Assembly (NCBI RefSeq): GCF_009496535.1
Contig: NZ_WIDL01000003.1
Location: 1-64,000 of the forward strand
Length of the DNA stretch: 64,000 nt
Source of the DNA: Stenotrophomonas sp. MYb238
Lineage (GTDB): Bacteria; Pseudomonadota; Gammaproteobacteria; Xanthomonadales; Xanthomonadaceae
Direction of reading: 5' to 3'
The notes under the pieces are model-generated. The model saw only the letters and a list, made by a program, of their open reading frames with translations, had not been told where the DNA came from and did not search any database. Shown one piece after another: positions 42,607 to 52,438 of the stretch; position 1 is the first letter of the stretch, and each line of letters begins with the position of its first letter. A program made the translations under genes and the position numbers.

Positions 42607-43211
42607 TACCAGACCTTGAAGACTTGGCCATTGGCGATGCCGTCGATGCTGCGCTGGTAAGCCAGGGCAGCGCGTGCGGCCGTCACCGGCTCGAAGCCAG
42701 GGAAGAAATCGCCGTAGGCATCCAGTGCCTCGGCCAGCACGCTGGGGCTGACCACGTTGATGCGCAGGCCGCGCGGTAGCTCCAGCGCGGCGGCGCGGAC
42801 GAAGCCCTCGACGGCGGCGTTGACCGCGGTGGCGTTGGCGCCCTGGGCAATCGGCTGCTCGGCAAGGATGCCGCTGGTCAGCGTGATCGAGCCGCCATCG
42901 TTGAGATGATGCTGGCCCAGCAACGCCAGTCGCACCTGACCGAGCAGCTTGTCCTGCAGCCCCTGGTTGAACTGTGCGGCGGTCATCTGCGTCAATGGGC
43001 CGAAATGCACGTTGCCGGTAGTGGAGACGATGGCATCAAACGGGCCAGCGGCGTGCAGCAGCGCCGATACGCTCGACTCGTCGCCGAGGTCGACCGGATG
43101 CGTGGCGTCCGAACGCGAGGCGGTGACTACCTCATGCCGTTGGCGCAGGTGTGCCGCAACGGCTTTGCCCAAGGTGCCGCTGGCACCCACCAACAGGATC
43201 TTCTTCCTCAT
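42606..43211 (-). CDS. Short-chain dehydrogenase/reductase inserted between the metH halves
   Basis: This 201-residue Rossmann protein has the nucleotide motif [15 protein letters not shown] and the strand [18 protein letters not shown]. The catalytic Tyr-x-x-x-Lys of classical SDRs is absent; [23 protein letters not shown] stands in its place. Small SDRs of this subgroup share that loss, so the activity is unclear. Placement is notable: 9 bp after the homocysteine-binding half and overlapping the start of the rest of metH (TAATG), so it must be co-translated with both. Base composition is slightly less GC-rich than that of the flanking metH genes, which suggests a later insertion. Confidence 0.9.
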
Positions 43212-43220
43212 GGCGTTTCC

Positions 43221-44297
43221 TCAGGCTGCCTTGGTGAGTGGGGTGACAGCACGCGGCGGCACGCCGGCCACCGCCTCGGCGATCGCCCTGATGTGCGCCG
43301 GAGTGGTGCCGCAGCAGCCGCCGACCAGGTTCAGCAGGCCGGAGGTGGCGAACTCCTTCAGCGTGGCGGCCATTTCCTCGGGCGTCTCGTCGTACTCGCC
43401 GAACGCATTGGGCAGGCCGGCGTTGGGATGGGCGCTGACGTAGCCGCTGGACACCTGCGCCAGCGTTTCCACGTGCGGGCGCATGTCGGCGGCGCCCAGC
43501 GCGCAGTTGAAGCCGATCGACAGCGGCTGGCCGTGCGCGACCGAGGCGTAGAAGGCTTCGGCGGTCTGGCCGGACAGGGTGCGGCCGGAGGCATCGGTGA
43601 TGGTGCCGGAGATCATCACCGGCAGCCGCCCGCCGCGCTGGTCGAAGACTTCCTCGATGGCGAACAGCGCCGCCTTGGCATTGAGCGTGTCGAAGATGGT
43701 TTCCACCATCAGCGTGTCGGCGCCGCCGTCGATCAGACCGTCGATGGCCTCGCGGTAGGTCTGCCGCAGCTCGTCGAAGCTGGTGTTGCGGAAGCCGGGG
43801 TCGTTGACGTTGGGGCTGATCGAGGCGGTGCGGCTGGTCGGGCCGAGCACGCCGATGACGAAGCGCGGCTTGTCCGGGGTGAGCGCCTCGATGGCGTCGC
43901 AGCACTGCCGCGCCACCTGCGCGCCGGCCTTGTTCAACTCATAGACCAGGTGTTCGAGGTGGTAGTCGGCCTGGCTGACCGAGGTGGCGTTGAAGGTGTT
44001 GGTCTCCACCAGGTCCGCGCCGGCCTGCAGGTACTGGGTGTGGATGCCGGCGATGATGTCGGGCCTGGTCAGCAGCAGCAGGTCGTTGTTGCCTTTCAGG
44101 TCATGGCCGCAGTGGGGGCCGTGCACGTGGGCGCTGTCGAAACCTTCGGCGAAGCGCTGGCCGCGATAGTCCGCCTCGTCCAACCCGTGGCGCTGGATCA
44201 TCGTACCCATCGCGCCGTCGATGATCAGGATGCGCTGTTCCAGGGCGCGCAGCAGCTTGGCGACGCGGTCGGGGTGGAGCCAGGGGAGGGCTTGCAT
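43221..44297 (-). CDS. metH: Methionine synthase, homocysteine-binding (zinc) part
   Basis: This 358-residue protein is the homocysteine S-methyltransferase domain of B12-dependent methionine synthase. It begins [25 protein letters not shown]. The zinc ligands are Cys in GFNCALGA and the pair in [11 protein letters not shown]. In most bacteria this is fused to the folate/B12 part; xanthomonads often have it as a separate gene, as here. It lies 57 bp after the ArsR-methyltransferase regulator in the same direction and presumably shares its promoter and the palindrome at 45285-45316. Confidence 0.96.
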   Translation of the reverse strand: MQALPWLHPDRVAKLLRALEQRILIIDGAMGTMIQRHGLDEADYRGQRFAEGFDSAHVHGPHCGHDLKGNNDLLLLTRPDIIAGIHTQYLQAGADLVETNTFNATSVSQADYHLEHLVYELNKAGAQVARQCCDAIEALTPDKPRFVIGVLGPTSRTASISPNVNDPGFRNTSFDELRQTYREAIDGLIDGGADTLMVETIFDTLNAKAALFAIEEVFDQRGGRLPVMISGTITDASGRTLSGQTAEAFYASVAHGQPLSIGFNCALGAADMRPHVETLAQVSSGYVSAHPNAGLPNAFGEYDETPEEMAATLKEFATSGLLNLVGGCCGTTPAHIRAIAEAVAGVPPRAVTPLTKAA

Positions 44298-44354
44298 GGG
44301 GCGGGCCGTGACGTTGGGGCGGGAGCGTTGCGGGACAGCGGGCGTTGCGATGGT

Positions 44355-45284
44355 TCAGGGGCGGTGCGCGATCAGCGAGATCACCTCGAAATGCGGCGGG
44401 CGTTTCTCGCGGGTGACGGTTTCCAGGCTGGACACGTCCAGCCCGGCCTTCTCGACGAACCTGCGCAGGTCCTTGCCGGTGAAGCCGAGGTTGACGTGGC
44501 CGTAGGCCTCCACCGCCGCCTTGTGCTCGTGGCGGGCCAGGCTGCACAGCATCAGCCGTCCACCCGGGCGCAGCACGCGCGCGCCCTCGGCCACGGCCTT
44601 GGCCGGGTGGCTGGCGTAGGTGAGGGCGTGCATCAGCACCACCAAGTCGAAACTGCCGTCGTCGAACGGCAGCTTGTGCATGTCGCCTTCGCGCACTTCG
44701 ACGTTGGGCAGCTTGCGCAGGCGCTCGCTGGCCGCGGCGACCACGCGCGCGCTGGTGTCGACGCAGACGTAGCGCTGCGCGTGCGGGGCCAGCAGTTCGG
44801 CCAGCACGCCGTCGCCGGAGGCGATGTCGAGCACGTCGCCGGTTTCCAGCAGCGGCAGCGCGCTGCGCGCCAGCGCTTCCCAGGTGCGGCCCGGGGAATA
44901 ATGGCGTTCCATGTCGCCGGCCACGCTGTCGGCCCAGTTCTGGTCGGCGGCGCGCATCGCCAGCACGGCAGGCACGCGCTCGGCGTCCTGGCGCAGCAGC
45001 GGGTCGTCGCTGCCGTTGCTCAGCGCATGCCACAAGGCGCGCTGCGCCGGATCCAGCGCGGCCTCGTCGAACCGGTAATAGGCCGACACGCCGGCGCGGC
45101 GGTCGCGCACCAGCCCGGCTTCCTTCAGGCGGGCCAGATGGGTGGACACGCGCGGCTGCGCCAGCGTGGTGATGGCCGACAGCTCGGCCACGGTCAGCTC
45201 TTCCTGTTCCAGCAGCGTCAACAGGCGCACGCGGGTGGCGTCGGCGAACACCTTCAGGCGGGTCGACCAGTCTTCCAGATCCAT
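44355..45284 (-). CDS. ArsR-family regulator fused to an AdoMet methyltransferase-fold domain (SahR-like)
   Basis: This 309-residue protein starts with an ArsR winged helix (FADATRVRLLTLLEQEELTVAELSAITTLAQPRVSTHLARLKEAGLV, residues 13-59). No metal-binding cysteines of the ArsR/SmtB type are visible. A class I methyltransferase fold follows, with motif I VLDIASGDGVLAELL at 151-165 and the usual RVLRPGGRLMLCSL later. SahR proteins have this architecture and use the second domain to sense S-adenosylhomocysteine; they repress methionine-cycle genes. Position at the head of the metH operon, with a long palindrome touching its start codon, supports that role. Assignment as SahR is by architecture and context. 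Confidence 0.9.
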   Translation of the reverse strand: MDLEDWSTRLKVFADATRVRLLTLLEQEELTVAELSAITTLAQPRVSTHLARLKEAGLVRDRRAGVSAYYRFDEAALDPAQRALWHALSNGSDDPLLRQDAERVPAVLAMRAADQNWADSVAGDMERHYSPGRTWEALARSALPLLETGDVLDIASGDGVLAELLAPHAQRYVCVDTSARVVAAASERLRKLPNVEVREGDMHKLPFDDGSFDLVVLMHALTYASHPAKAVAEGARVLRPGGRLMLCSLARHEHKAAVEAYGHVNLGFTGKDLRRFVEKAGLDVSSLETVTREKRPPHFEVISLIAHRP

Positions 45285-45316
45285 AAATATCTACCTATCG
45301 AGATAGAGAGATATTT
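45285..45316. promoter_or_regulatory. SahR-like operator, 32-bp near-perfect palindrome
   Basis: AAATATCT (45285-45292) and AGATATTT (45309-45316) are perfect outer arms. CTATCG (45295-45300) and AGATAG (45301-45306) form an inner palindrome CTATC-GA-GATAG. Only the two spacer dinucleotides break the symmetry. It is an AT-rich island in GC-rich DNA and ends directly at the regulator's start codon. Binding there would block transcription start or ribosome access. The next gene on the other side (acyl-CoA dehydrogenase) starts 172 bp away. Confidence 0.8.
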
Positions 45317-45451
45317 TGCTGATGCGGCGCGGCAGGGTCAAGGAGCCGGGAATCCGGCGGAGGAACGAGCAACCAGTGGGGCCGGATGGCGATGGCGCCC
45401 GCATTCACCCTGTTCCGGGTTCCTCTCCTCTATGTTTCCGGCCCTAACAGT

Positions 45452-45457
45452 TACAAT
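45452..45457 (+). promoter_or_regulatory. Possible -10 box of the acyl-CoA dehydrogenase gene
   Basis: TACAAT lies 31 bp before the GTG start, in TTACAATCGCAAC. The same TACAATCGC context precedes gdhB at 52398. The -35 side is not clear. Confidence 0.4.
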
Positions 45458-45488
45458 CGCAACTTCGTAACGCCCTGGGAGGGGTGCA

Positions 45489-46615
<1,127 letters not shown>

Positions 46616-46637
<22 letters not shown>

Positions 46638-47121
46638 GTACGCTTCACAAGCCCATCTCCCTGCGGGGTGAGAGGGGCAGTTTGCGAACCATCGGTTCGT
46701 TGCTCCTCGAACGCCCTTGCGCCAGCGCAAGGGCCGGGGCGCGGAGCGGGAGTTGGGGAGAGGGCAGGGGCGAAGCCCCTCGCGATGTCTGGCTGCATGA
46801 GGCTTCGCCCGAGTCCTCATCCGCCCCTTCGGGGCACCTTCTCCCGGTGGGAGAAGGCATAAAAAAAGCCCCGACAATGCCGGCAACGAGACCGGCGTGC
46901 GTTGAAGCCGTGCAAAGCCCCTCTCTCTGCTGGGTGAGAGAAGCAGTTTGCGAACCATCGGTTCGTTACCCCTCGAACGCCTTGTGCCAGCGCAAGGGCC
47001 GGGGCGCGGAGCGGGGGGAGGGAAGATAGGGGCGAAGCCCCTCGCGATGTCCGGCTGCCTGAGGCTTCGCCCCGCATCCGCCCCTTCGGGGCACCTTCTC
47101 CCAATGGGAGAAGGCATAAAA
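46616..47121. repeat. Tandem duplication (about 268-bp offset) that includes the 3' end of the acyl-CoA dehydrogenase gene
   Basis: The 18-mer CAACGAGACCGGCGTGCG occurs as the last codons of the gene (46616-46633) and again at 46884-46901, each time followed by a TGA in register. Both copies continue with a GGGTGAGAG stretch, CAGTTTGCGAACCATCGG, GCAAGGGCCGGGGCGCGGAG, GGGGCGAAGCCCCTCGCGAT, CCGCCCCTTCGGGGCACC and a hairpin CTTCTCCC-n-GGGAGAAGG before AAGCCCCG. In copy 1 only the left arm of the terminator is left (AAAAAAAGCCCCG at 46861-46873). Copy 2 runs into a complete one. No gene is present in 46638-47172. Confidence 0.85.
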
Positions 47122-47150
47122 ACAAAGCCCCGGCGATGCCGGGGCTTTGT
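47122..47150. terminator. Bidirectional terminator between the acyl-CoA dehydrogenase and RND genes
   Basis: A perfect 13-bp stem (ACAAAGCCCCGGC at 47122-47134, GCCGGGGCTTTGT at 47138-47150) with a GAT loop is flanked by A-rich sequence on the left and T-containing sequence on the right. It serves convergent transcription units, and its A/T ends allow action from both sides. Confidence 0.85.
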
Positions 47151-47172
47151 CGTTGTGGCGCGTGCGGTCGGA

Positions 47173-50100
47173 TCAGCGATCCTGCTGCACCGTGCGCACC
47201 TTGTGCTGCTCGATGAACTGTTTGGACTGTTCGTCCAGCTTGTCGCCGAGCACGCGGCGCACGGTGACGAAGAACAGCGGGATCAGCAGTACGCCGATGA
47301 TGGTGGCGAACAGCATGCCGCCGATGACGCCGGTGCCCAGCGAGTGGCGGGCGTTGGCGCCGGCGCCGGTGGAGATGGCCATCGGCAGCACGCCCAGGAT
47401 GAACGCGAACGAGGTCATCAGGATCGGGCGGAAGCGCAGGTGCGCCGCTTCGATGGCGGCTTCGCGCAACGTCCTGCCGGCGGCGCGCTGCTCCACCGCG
47501 AATTCCACGATCAGGATCGCGTTCTTCGCGGCCAAGCCAATGACCGTCACCATGCCGATCTTGAAGTACAGGTCGTTGGGCAGGCCGCGCAGCAGCGAGA
47601 ACACCACCGCGCCGAGGATGCCGACCGGCACCACCAGCAGCACCGAGACCGGGATCGACCAGCTCTCGTACAGCGCGGCCAGGCACAGGAACACCACGAC
47701 CACCGAGAGCACCATCAGCAGCGCGGCGGCATTGCCGGCCAGGATTTCCTGGTAGGACATGCCGCTCCAGTCGTAGCCGAAGCCGTTGGGCAGGTCGTTG
47801 TGGACCAGGTTCTCCATGGTGGTCATGGCCTGGCCCGAGCTGCCGCCCGGCGCTGGCGCGCCGACGATGTTGACCGCCGAATAGCCGTTGTAGCGGCTCA
47901 GCGCCGGCGGCGCGTAGATCCACTCGGACTTGACCACCGTGCTGAGCGGGATCATCGAGCGCTGGCCATCGGAGTCCTTGCTCAGCGAGCTGGGCACGTA
48001 GTAGCTGCGCAGCGATTCCGGGCCGGTGCGGTAGGCGGCATCGGCCTGCATGTTCACGCGCTTGATGCGGCCGCCATAGAAGAAGTCGTTGACGTACACC
48101 GGCGCCAGCATCATCTGGATGGCGGTATAGACGTCGTTGACCGACACGCCCATGGCCTGGGCCTGCACGCGGTCCACCTTCAGCTGCAGCTGCGGCGAGT
48201 TCTCCAGCGTGTTGGGACGCACGCCGGCCAGCGAGGCGTCCTGCGACGCCGCCGCCAGCAGGGTGTTGCGCGCTTCCATCAGCGCGTCCTGGCCGGCGCC
48301 GGCGCGGTCCTGCAGCCACATGTCGAAGCCGCCGAACTGGCCCAGGCCCTGCACGGTGGGCAGGTTGACGAAGAACACCTGCGCGTCCTTGATGCCGACG
48401 AACGCCTTGCCGTTCATCTTCTGGATGAACTCCGGCGCCGTCTCGCCGCGCGCATCCCAGTCCTTGAGGCGGATGAAGGCCATGCCGACGTTCTCGCCCG
48501 ACCCGACGAAGCTGAAGCCGGTGACCTGCATCATGCCTTCGAAGGACGGGTCGTCCTTCATCATGCCCAGCAGCTGGTCGAACACCACGGTGGTGCGGCT
48601 CTTGGTCGCGCCCGGCGGCAGCTGCACGATCGCCAGCGCATAGCCCTGGTCCTCTTCCGGCAGGAAGCTGCCGGGCAGGCGGGTGAACAGGAAGCCGCAC
48701 AGCACCACCAGCAGCGCGAACACCATCAGCCAGCGCGGGCTGTGCCTGATGACGCTGCCGACGGTGCCGACATAGCCCTTCTCGAGCTTGCCGTAGTACC
48801 TGTTGAAGGTGCGGTAGACCCAGTTCGGCCTGTCGTTGTGGGTCGGCTTGAGGAAGGCCGCGCACAGCGCCGGGGTGAAGCTCAGCGCCAGCAGCGCCGA
48901 GAAGCCCATCGACATGGCGATGGTCAGCGCGAACTGCTTGTAGATCTCGCCCGAGGCGCCGGGCTGCATGGCGCTGGGGATGAACACCGCCGCCAGCACC
49001 ACGGTAATGGCCACCACCGCGCCGGTGATCTGGCCCATCGCCTTCTGCGTGGCCGGCTTCGGGTCGAGCCTGTCCTCGCTCATGATGCGTTCGACGTTCT
49101 CGATCACCACGATCGCATCGTCCACCACGATGCCGATCGCCAGCACCATCGCGAACAGGGTCAGCTGGTTGATGGTGAAGCCGATCGCCAGCATGCCCAT
49201 GAAGGTGCCGAGCAGGGCCACCGGGATGACCAGGGTGGGGATGATCGTGGCGCGGAAGTTCTGCAGGAAGATCAGCATCACCAGGAACACCAGCACGATG
49301 GCTTCCACCAGCGTGTGGATCACTTCCTTGATCGAGATGTTGACGAAGGTGGTGCTGTCGAACGGGGTGAACCAGCTCACGCCCGCCGGGAAGCTGGGGG
49401 CGAGGTCGTCCATCTTGGCGCGCACCGCCTTGGACACGTCCAGGGCGTTGGCGCCGGGCAGCAGCTGCACCGCGAACGCGGCCACCGGCTTGCCGTTGTA
49501 GCGGGTGTCGAAGCCGTAGTTGGAGGCGCCGAAAGATACGCGCGCCACGTCCTTCAACCGCACCACGCTGCCGTCGGCGTTCGCCCGCAGGATGGTGTTC
49601 TCGAATTCCTCCGGCGAGCTGTAGCGGCCCTCGGCGGCGACGGTGGCGGTGAACGCCTGGCCGTTCGGGGCCGGGTCGCCGCCCACCGAGCCGGCGGCGA
49701 ACTGCAGGTTCTGCGAGCCGATGGCGTTGTACACGTCGGTGGCCGACAGGTGGTAGCCCTGCAGCTTCTCCGGGTTCAGCCAGATGCGCATGGCGTACTC
49801 GGAGCCGAACTGCTGGGTACTGCCGACGCCGGGCACGCGCGAGATCTGGTCGAGCACGCGCGAGCCGACGATGTCGTTGAGCGCGTCGCGGTCTACCGAG
49901 CCGTCGTCCGAACGCACGCCGATGGCCATCAGGAAGCCGGCGTTGGCCTTGGCCACCACCACGCCCTGCTTGGTCACTTCCGAGGGCAGGCGCGGGGTCG
50001 CCAGCGCGACCTTGTTCTGCACCTGCACCTGGGCGATGTCCGGGTCGGTGCCGCTGTCGAAGGTCAGGGTGATGGAGACGCGGCCGGTCGAGGACGAGGA

Positions 50101-50340
50101 AGAGCTGAAGTAGACCAGGTTGTCGATGCCGGTCAGCTGCTGCTCGATCACCTGGGTGACCGACTTCTCCGCGGTGGCGGCGCTGGCGCCCGGGTAGGTG
50201 GCGTTGACCGTGACCTGCGGCGGGGCGACGCTGGGGTAGGACTCCACGCCCAGGTTGAGGATCGAGATCACGCCGCCCAGCGAGATCAGGATGGCCACCA
50301 CCCAGGCGAATACCGGGTGTTCGATGAAGAATTTAGGCAT
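47173..50340 (-). CDS. RND multidrug efflux permease (HAE-1, AcrB/MexB family)
   Basis: This 1055-residue inner-membrane pump has twelve transmembrane helices and two large periplasmic loops. It starts MPKFFIEHPVFAWVVAILISLGGVISI. The proton-relay aspartate pair is visible in GIVVDDAIVVIENVERIM (helix 4), and the family motif FTPALCAAFLKP follows. The periplasmic loop has FGSEYAMRIWLNPEKLQGYHLSATDV. It overall resembles MexB/AcrB and exports drugs or other toxic compounds using the proton gradient. It lies 18 bp after the adaptor gene in a tetR-adaptor-pump operon; no outer-membrane channel gene follows, so a TolC from elsewhere is needed. Confidence 0.96.
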   Translation of the reverse strand: MPKFFIEHPVFAWVVAILISLGGVISILNLGVESYPSVAPPQVTVNATYPGASAATAEKSVTQVIEQQLTGIDNLVYFSSSSSSTGRVSITLTFDSGTDPDIAQVQVQNKVALATPRLPSEVTKQGVVVAKANAGFLMAIGVRSDDGSVDRDALNDIVGSRVLDQISRVPGVGSTQQFGSEYAMRIWLNPEKLQGYHLSATDVYNAIGSQNLQFAAGSVGGDPAPNGQAFTATVAAEGRYSSPEEFENTILRANADGSVVRLKDVARVSFGASNYGFDTRYNGKPVAAFAVQLLPGANALDVSKAVRAKMDDLAPSFPAGVSWFTPFDSTTFVNISIKEVIHTLVEAIVLVFLVMLIFLQNFRATIIPTLVIPVALLGTFMGMLAIGFTINQLTLFAMVLAIGIVVDDAIVVIENVERIMSEDRLDPKPATQKAMGQITGAVVAITVVLAAVFIPSAMQPGASGEIYKQFALTIAMSMGFSALLALSFTPALCAAFLKPTHNDRPNWVYRTFNRYYGKLEKGYVGTVGSVIRHSPRWLMVFALLVVLCGFLFTRLPGSFLPEEDQGYALAIVQLPPGATKSRTTVVFDQLLGMMKDDPSFEGMMQVTGFSFVGSGENVGMAFIRLKDWDARGETAPEFIQKMNGKAFVGIKDAQVFFVNLPTVQGLGQFGGFDMWLQDRAGAGQDALMEARNTLLAAASQDASLAGVRPNTLENSPQLQLKVDRVQAQAMGVSVNDVYTAIQMMLAPVYVNDFFYGGRIKRVNMQADAAYRTGPESLRSYYVPSSLSKDSDGQRSMIPLSTVVKSEWIYAPPALSRYNGYSAVNIVGAPAPGGSSGQAMTTMENLVHNDLPNGFGYDWSGMSYQEILAGNAAALLMVLSVVVVFLCLAALYESWSIPVSVLLVVPVGILGAVVFSLLRGLPNDLYFKIGMVTVIGLAAKNAILIVEFAVEQRAAGRTLREAAIEAAHLRFRPILMTSFAFILGVLPMAISTGAGANARHSLGTGVIGGMLFATIIGVLLIPLFFVTVRRVLGDKLDEQSKQFIEQHKVRTVQQDR

Positions 50341-50358
50341 GGCGGATTCCCGTTTTCC

Positions 50359-51537
50359 TTACTTGGCCGGCGTCGGCGCGGGGGCCGCGGGCTTGGCGGG
50401 CTGGGCCGCGGCCGGCTGCCACGGCGAGGGCTTGGCCGGCGCGCCTTCCTTGACCTTCTGCACGCCCGAGACGATGACCTTGTCGCCCGCGGCCAGGCCG
50501 GAGGAGACCAGCCAGTCGCCGCCCTGCTGGCTGTCCAGCACCACGTCCTTGCGCACCACGTTGCCGTCCTGGCCCACCACCAGCACGTAGCCGCCGCGGG
50601 TATCGCGCAGCACGGCCTGCTGCGGGATCAGGAAGGCGTTGTTGCGCTCGCCCAGATTGGCCTTGAAGCTGACGAACGAGCCCGGCAGCAGGGTGCGTTC
50701 GGGGTTGGGCAACTGCGCGCGCAGCGAGACCGCGCCGGTGGCCGGGTCGACCGTGGTCGCGGAGAAGTCCAGCGTGCCCTCGTGGCCGTAGGGCGTGCCG
50801 TCGGGCAGGTTGACCTGCACGGTGGTCTTGCCGTCGCCGGCCAGCGCCACCGCGCCCTTGTCCTGGGCGGCGCGCAGCGCGCTCAGTTCGTCGGCGGTCA
50901 TCGAGAAGTTGACGTACAGCGGGTCGATCTGGTCGATGGTGGTCAGCAGGGTGGCTTCGCCCTGGCCGACCAGCGCGCCCTCGGTCACCTGCTGCTTGCC
51001 GGCCACGCCGGAGATCGGCGCGGTGACGTTGGCATAGCCCAGGCTGATGCGGGCGTTGGTGACGGTGGCCTGGGCCTGCTGCACGGCCGCCGCGCTGGTG
51101 CGCTCGGCGGCCTCGGCGTTGTCCAGGTCGGACTTGGACACGTAGTTCTGCGGCGCCAGCGAACGGGCGCGCTCGGCGGTGGTCCTGGCGTTGGCGTGGC
51201 TGGCACGGGCCGCGGCCAGCGCCGCTTCGGCCGAGGCCAGCGACGCGCGCAGCGGCGCCGGGTCGATCTGGAACAGCAGCTGGCCTTCCTTCACCGCGCT
51301 GCCTTCCTCGTAGACGCGCTTGAGCAGCACGCCGGAGACGCGCGCGCGCACGTCGGCCGAACGGAACGGCGACAGGCGCCCGACCAGCTCGCGCTGCAGC
51401 GGCAGGGTCTGCGCCCTGGCCTCGACGACACCGACGTCCGGCGGCGGCGGAGCAGCCTGTTCCTGGGGCTTCTTGCAGGCGGTCAGGCCCAAGGCCAGGG
51501 CGCCGGTGAGGGCGAGAATGCGGAGCGGGGAGGTCAT
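50359..51537 (-). CDS. RND efflux periplasmic adaptor (membrane fusion) lipoprotein
   Basis: This 392-residue adaptor has a lipoprotein signal (RILALTGALALGLTACKKP, Cys in LTAC). The barrel-sandwich and lipoyl halves are seen in ADVRARVSGVLLKRVYEEGSAVKEGQLLFQIDP and SLGYANVTAPISGVAGKQ. A coiled-coil hairpin lies between them (ASAEAALAAARASHANARTTAERAR). The C-terminal tail is Pro/Ala/Lys-rich. It bridges the pump to the outer-membrane channel. The start MTSPLRIL is chosen because the signal peptide begins there. It lies 25 bp after the tetR gene. Confidence 0.95.
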   Translation of the reverse strand: MTSPLRILALTGALALGLTACKKPQEQAAPPPPDVGVVEARAQTLPLQRELVGRLSPFRSADVRARVSGVLLKRVYEEGSAVKEGQLLFQIDPAPLRASLASAEAALAAARASHANARTTAERARSLAPQNYVSKSDLDNAEAAERTSAAAVQQAQATVTNARISLGYANVTAPISGVAGKQQVTEGALVGQGEATLLTTIDQIDPLYVNFSMTADELSALRAAQDKGAVALAGDGKTTVQVNLPDGTPYGHEGTLDFSATTVDPATGAVSLRAQLPNPERTLLPGSFVSFKANLGERNNAFLIPQQAVLRDTRGGYVLVVGQDGNVVRKDVVLDSQQGGDWLVSSGLAAGDKVIVSGVQKVKEGAPAKPSPWQPAAAQPAKPAAPAPTPAK

Positions 51538-51562
51538 CGGGGAAACTCCGGGAGTTTTGTTT

Positions 51563-52201
51563 TCAGCGAGTGCCGGGGATGCCGGCCGGCGGCGCCGGAA
51601 AGGCGCGCAGGAAGGCATCGACGGCGAATTCGGCCCACCGGCGGCGCAACGTGGGGTCGTCGCGGTGGGGAGCATGGAAGCGTTGTCGTTCGAAATCCTG
51701 ACCGGCGATCATGCTTATTAACATTTCGGCCATGAAATGCGGATCGTCATGGATGACGCGGCCGCGGGCCATCTCGGTTCGCATCCATTCAGCCAGCTGG
51801 TCGCGCAGCGCGTCGGCGCTGCTGTGGTAGAGCGCGCGGGCTTCTTCGCGGAATTCCTGGACGCCGCTGGCGATCACCTGCGCGGCCTGGCGGCTGCGCG
51901 GCTGGTTGCGGTGTTCCAGGTAGCGCAGGGCGAAATCCAGCAGCACCTCGCGCAGCGGGCGTTCGTCACCGCCGCCCAGCGGCGCGGCCGCGGCCGAGGC
52001 GCTCTGCCGCATCACCAGGCTGAGCAGTTCGCGCTTGCTGCCGTAGCGGCTGTAGAGGGTCTGCTTGGAACAGCCCACGTGCGCGGCGACCGCGTCCATG
52101 CTCAGGTGCATGCCCTGGGTCGCCAGCAGTTCGCGCACGGCATCGAACACGCGCTGGTCGCGTGCCTCGACGGGCGCGGATGGGGAGGGCTGGGGATGCA
52201 C
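51563..52201 (-). CDS. TetR family repressor of the RND operon
   Basis: This 212-residue protein has the N-terminal TetR helix-turn-helix (DQRVFDAVRELLATQGMHLSMDAVAAHVGCSKQTLYSRYGSKRELL, residues 15-60) and an AcrR-type ligand-binding C-terminus. It is the first gene of the efflux operon and probably represses its own promoter at 52206-52237. It is divergent from gdhB. Confidence 0.93.
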   Translation of the reverse strand: MHPQPSPSAPVEARDQRVFDAVRELLATQGMHLSMDAVAAHVGCSKQTLYSRYGSKRELLSLVMRQSASAAAAPLGGGDERPLREVLLDFALRYLEHRNQPRSRQAAQVIASGVQEFREEARALYHSSADALRDQLAEWMRTEMARGRVIHDDPHFMAEMLISMIAGQDFERQRFHAPHRDDPTLRRRWAEFAVDAFLRAFPAPPAGIPGTR

Positions 52202-52205
52202 GATT

Positions 52206-52237
52206 TGGACTATACCGTCCAGTTCACAATTGGTAAA
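52206..52237 (-). promoter_or_regulatory. Promoter of the tetR-RND operon with possible operator
   Basis: On the minus strand TTTACC (52237-52232) and TATAGT (52214-52209) are separated by exactly 17 bp. A short inverted repeat TGGAC-tatacc-GTCCA (52206-52221) covers the -10 and could be the TetR operator. The start codon is at 52201, so the leader would be very short or absent. Confidence 0.55.
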
Positions 52238-52397
52238 GCGGCGCGAAAAGATGCTCGCCGCTACTTTTTATCGTCGTTGCGAAGGCGATGGTTTTTCATT
52301 GAAAAATCATTTGTAAACAATGGCTTGATTAGGGTTTCGTGGAATCCTGCAAAGCCCGATTGCGGCCCTGCAACAAGGTTCTTCAAATGGCGGGGGC

Positions 52398-52403
52398 TAC
52401 AAT
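52398..52403 (+). promoter_or_regulatory. Possible -10 box of gdhB
   Basis: TACAAT 36 bp before the start, in the context GGGGGCTACAATCGCGCC. The intergenic space 52202-52438 is AT-rich in its middle part (52255-52330) and could hold regulator sites. No further gene is seen there. Confidence 0.4.
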
Positions 52404-52438
52404 CGCGCCTCCCCAGGAGCCCACTGAAAGCTCAACCC

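Noticed and set aside
46638-47120. Short frames inside the repeat after the acyl-CoA dehydrogenase gene
   Set aside because: They arise from the duplicated repeat, have no start signals and contain repeat-encoded peptides only.
46948-51735. Plus-strand open frame of about 1600 codons opposite the RND genes
   Set aside because: Same antisense effect: rich in Arg/His/Gln and with no domain, while the minus strand has complete RND pump and adaptor proteins.
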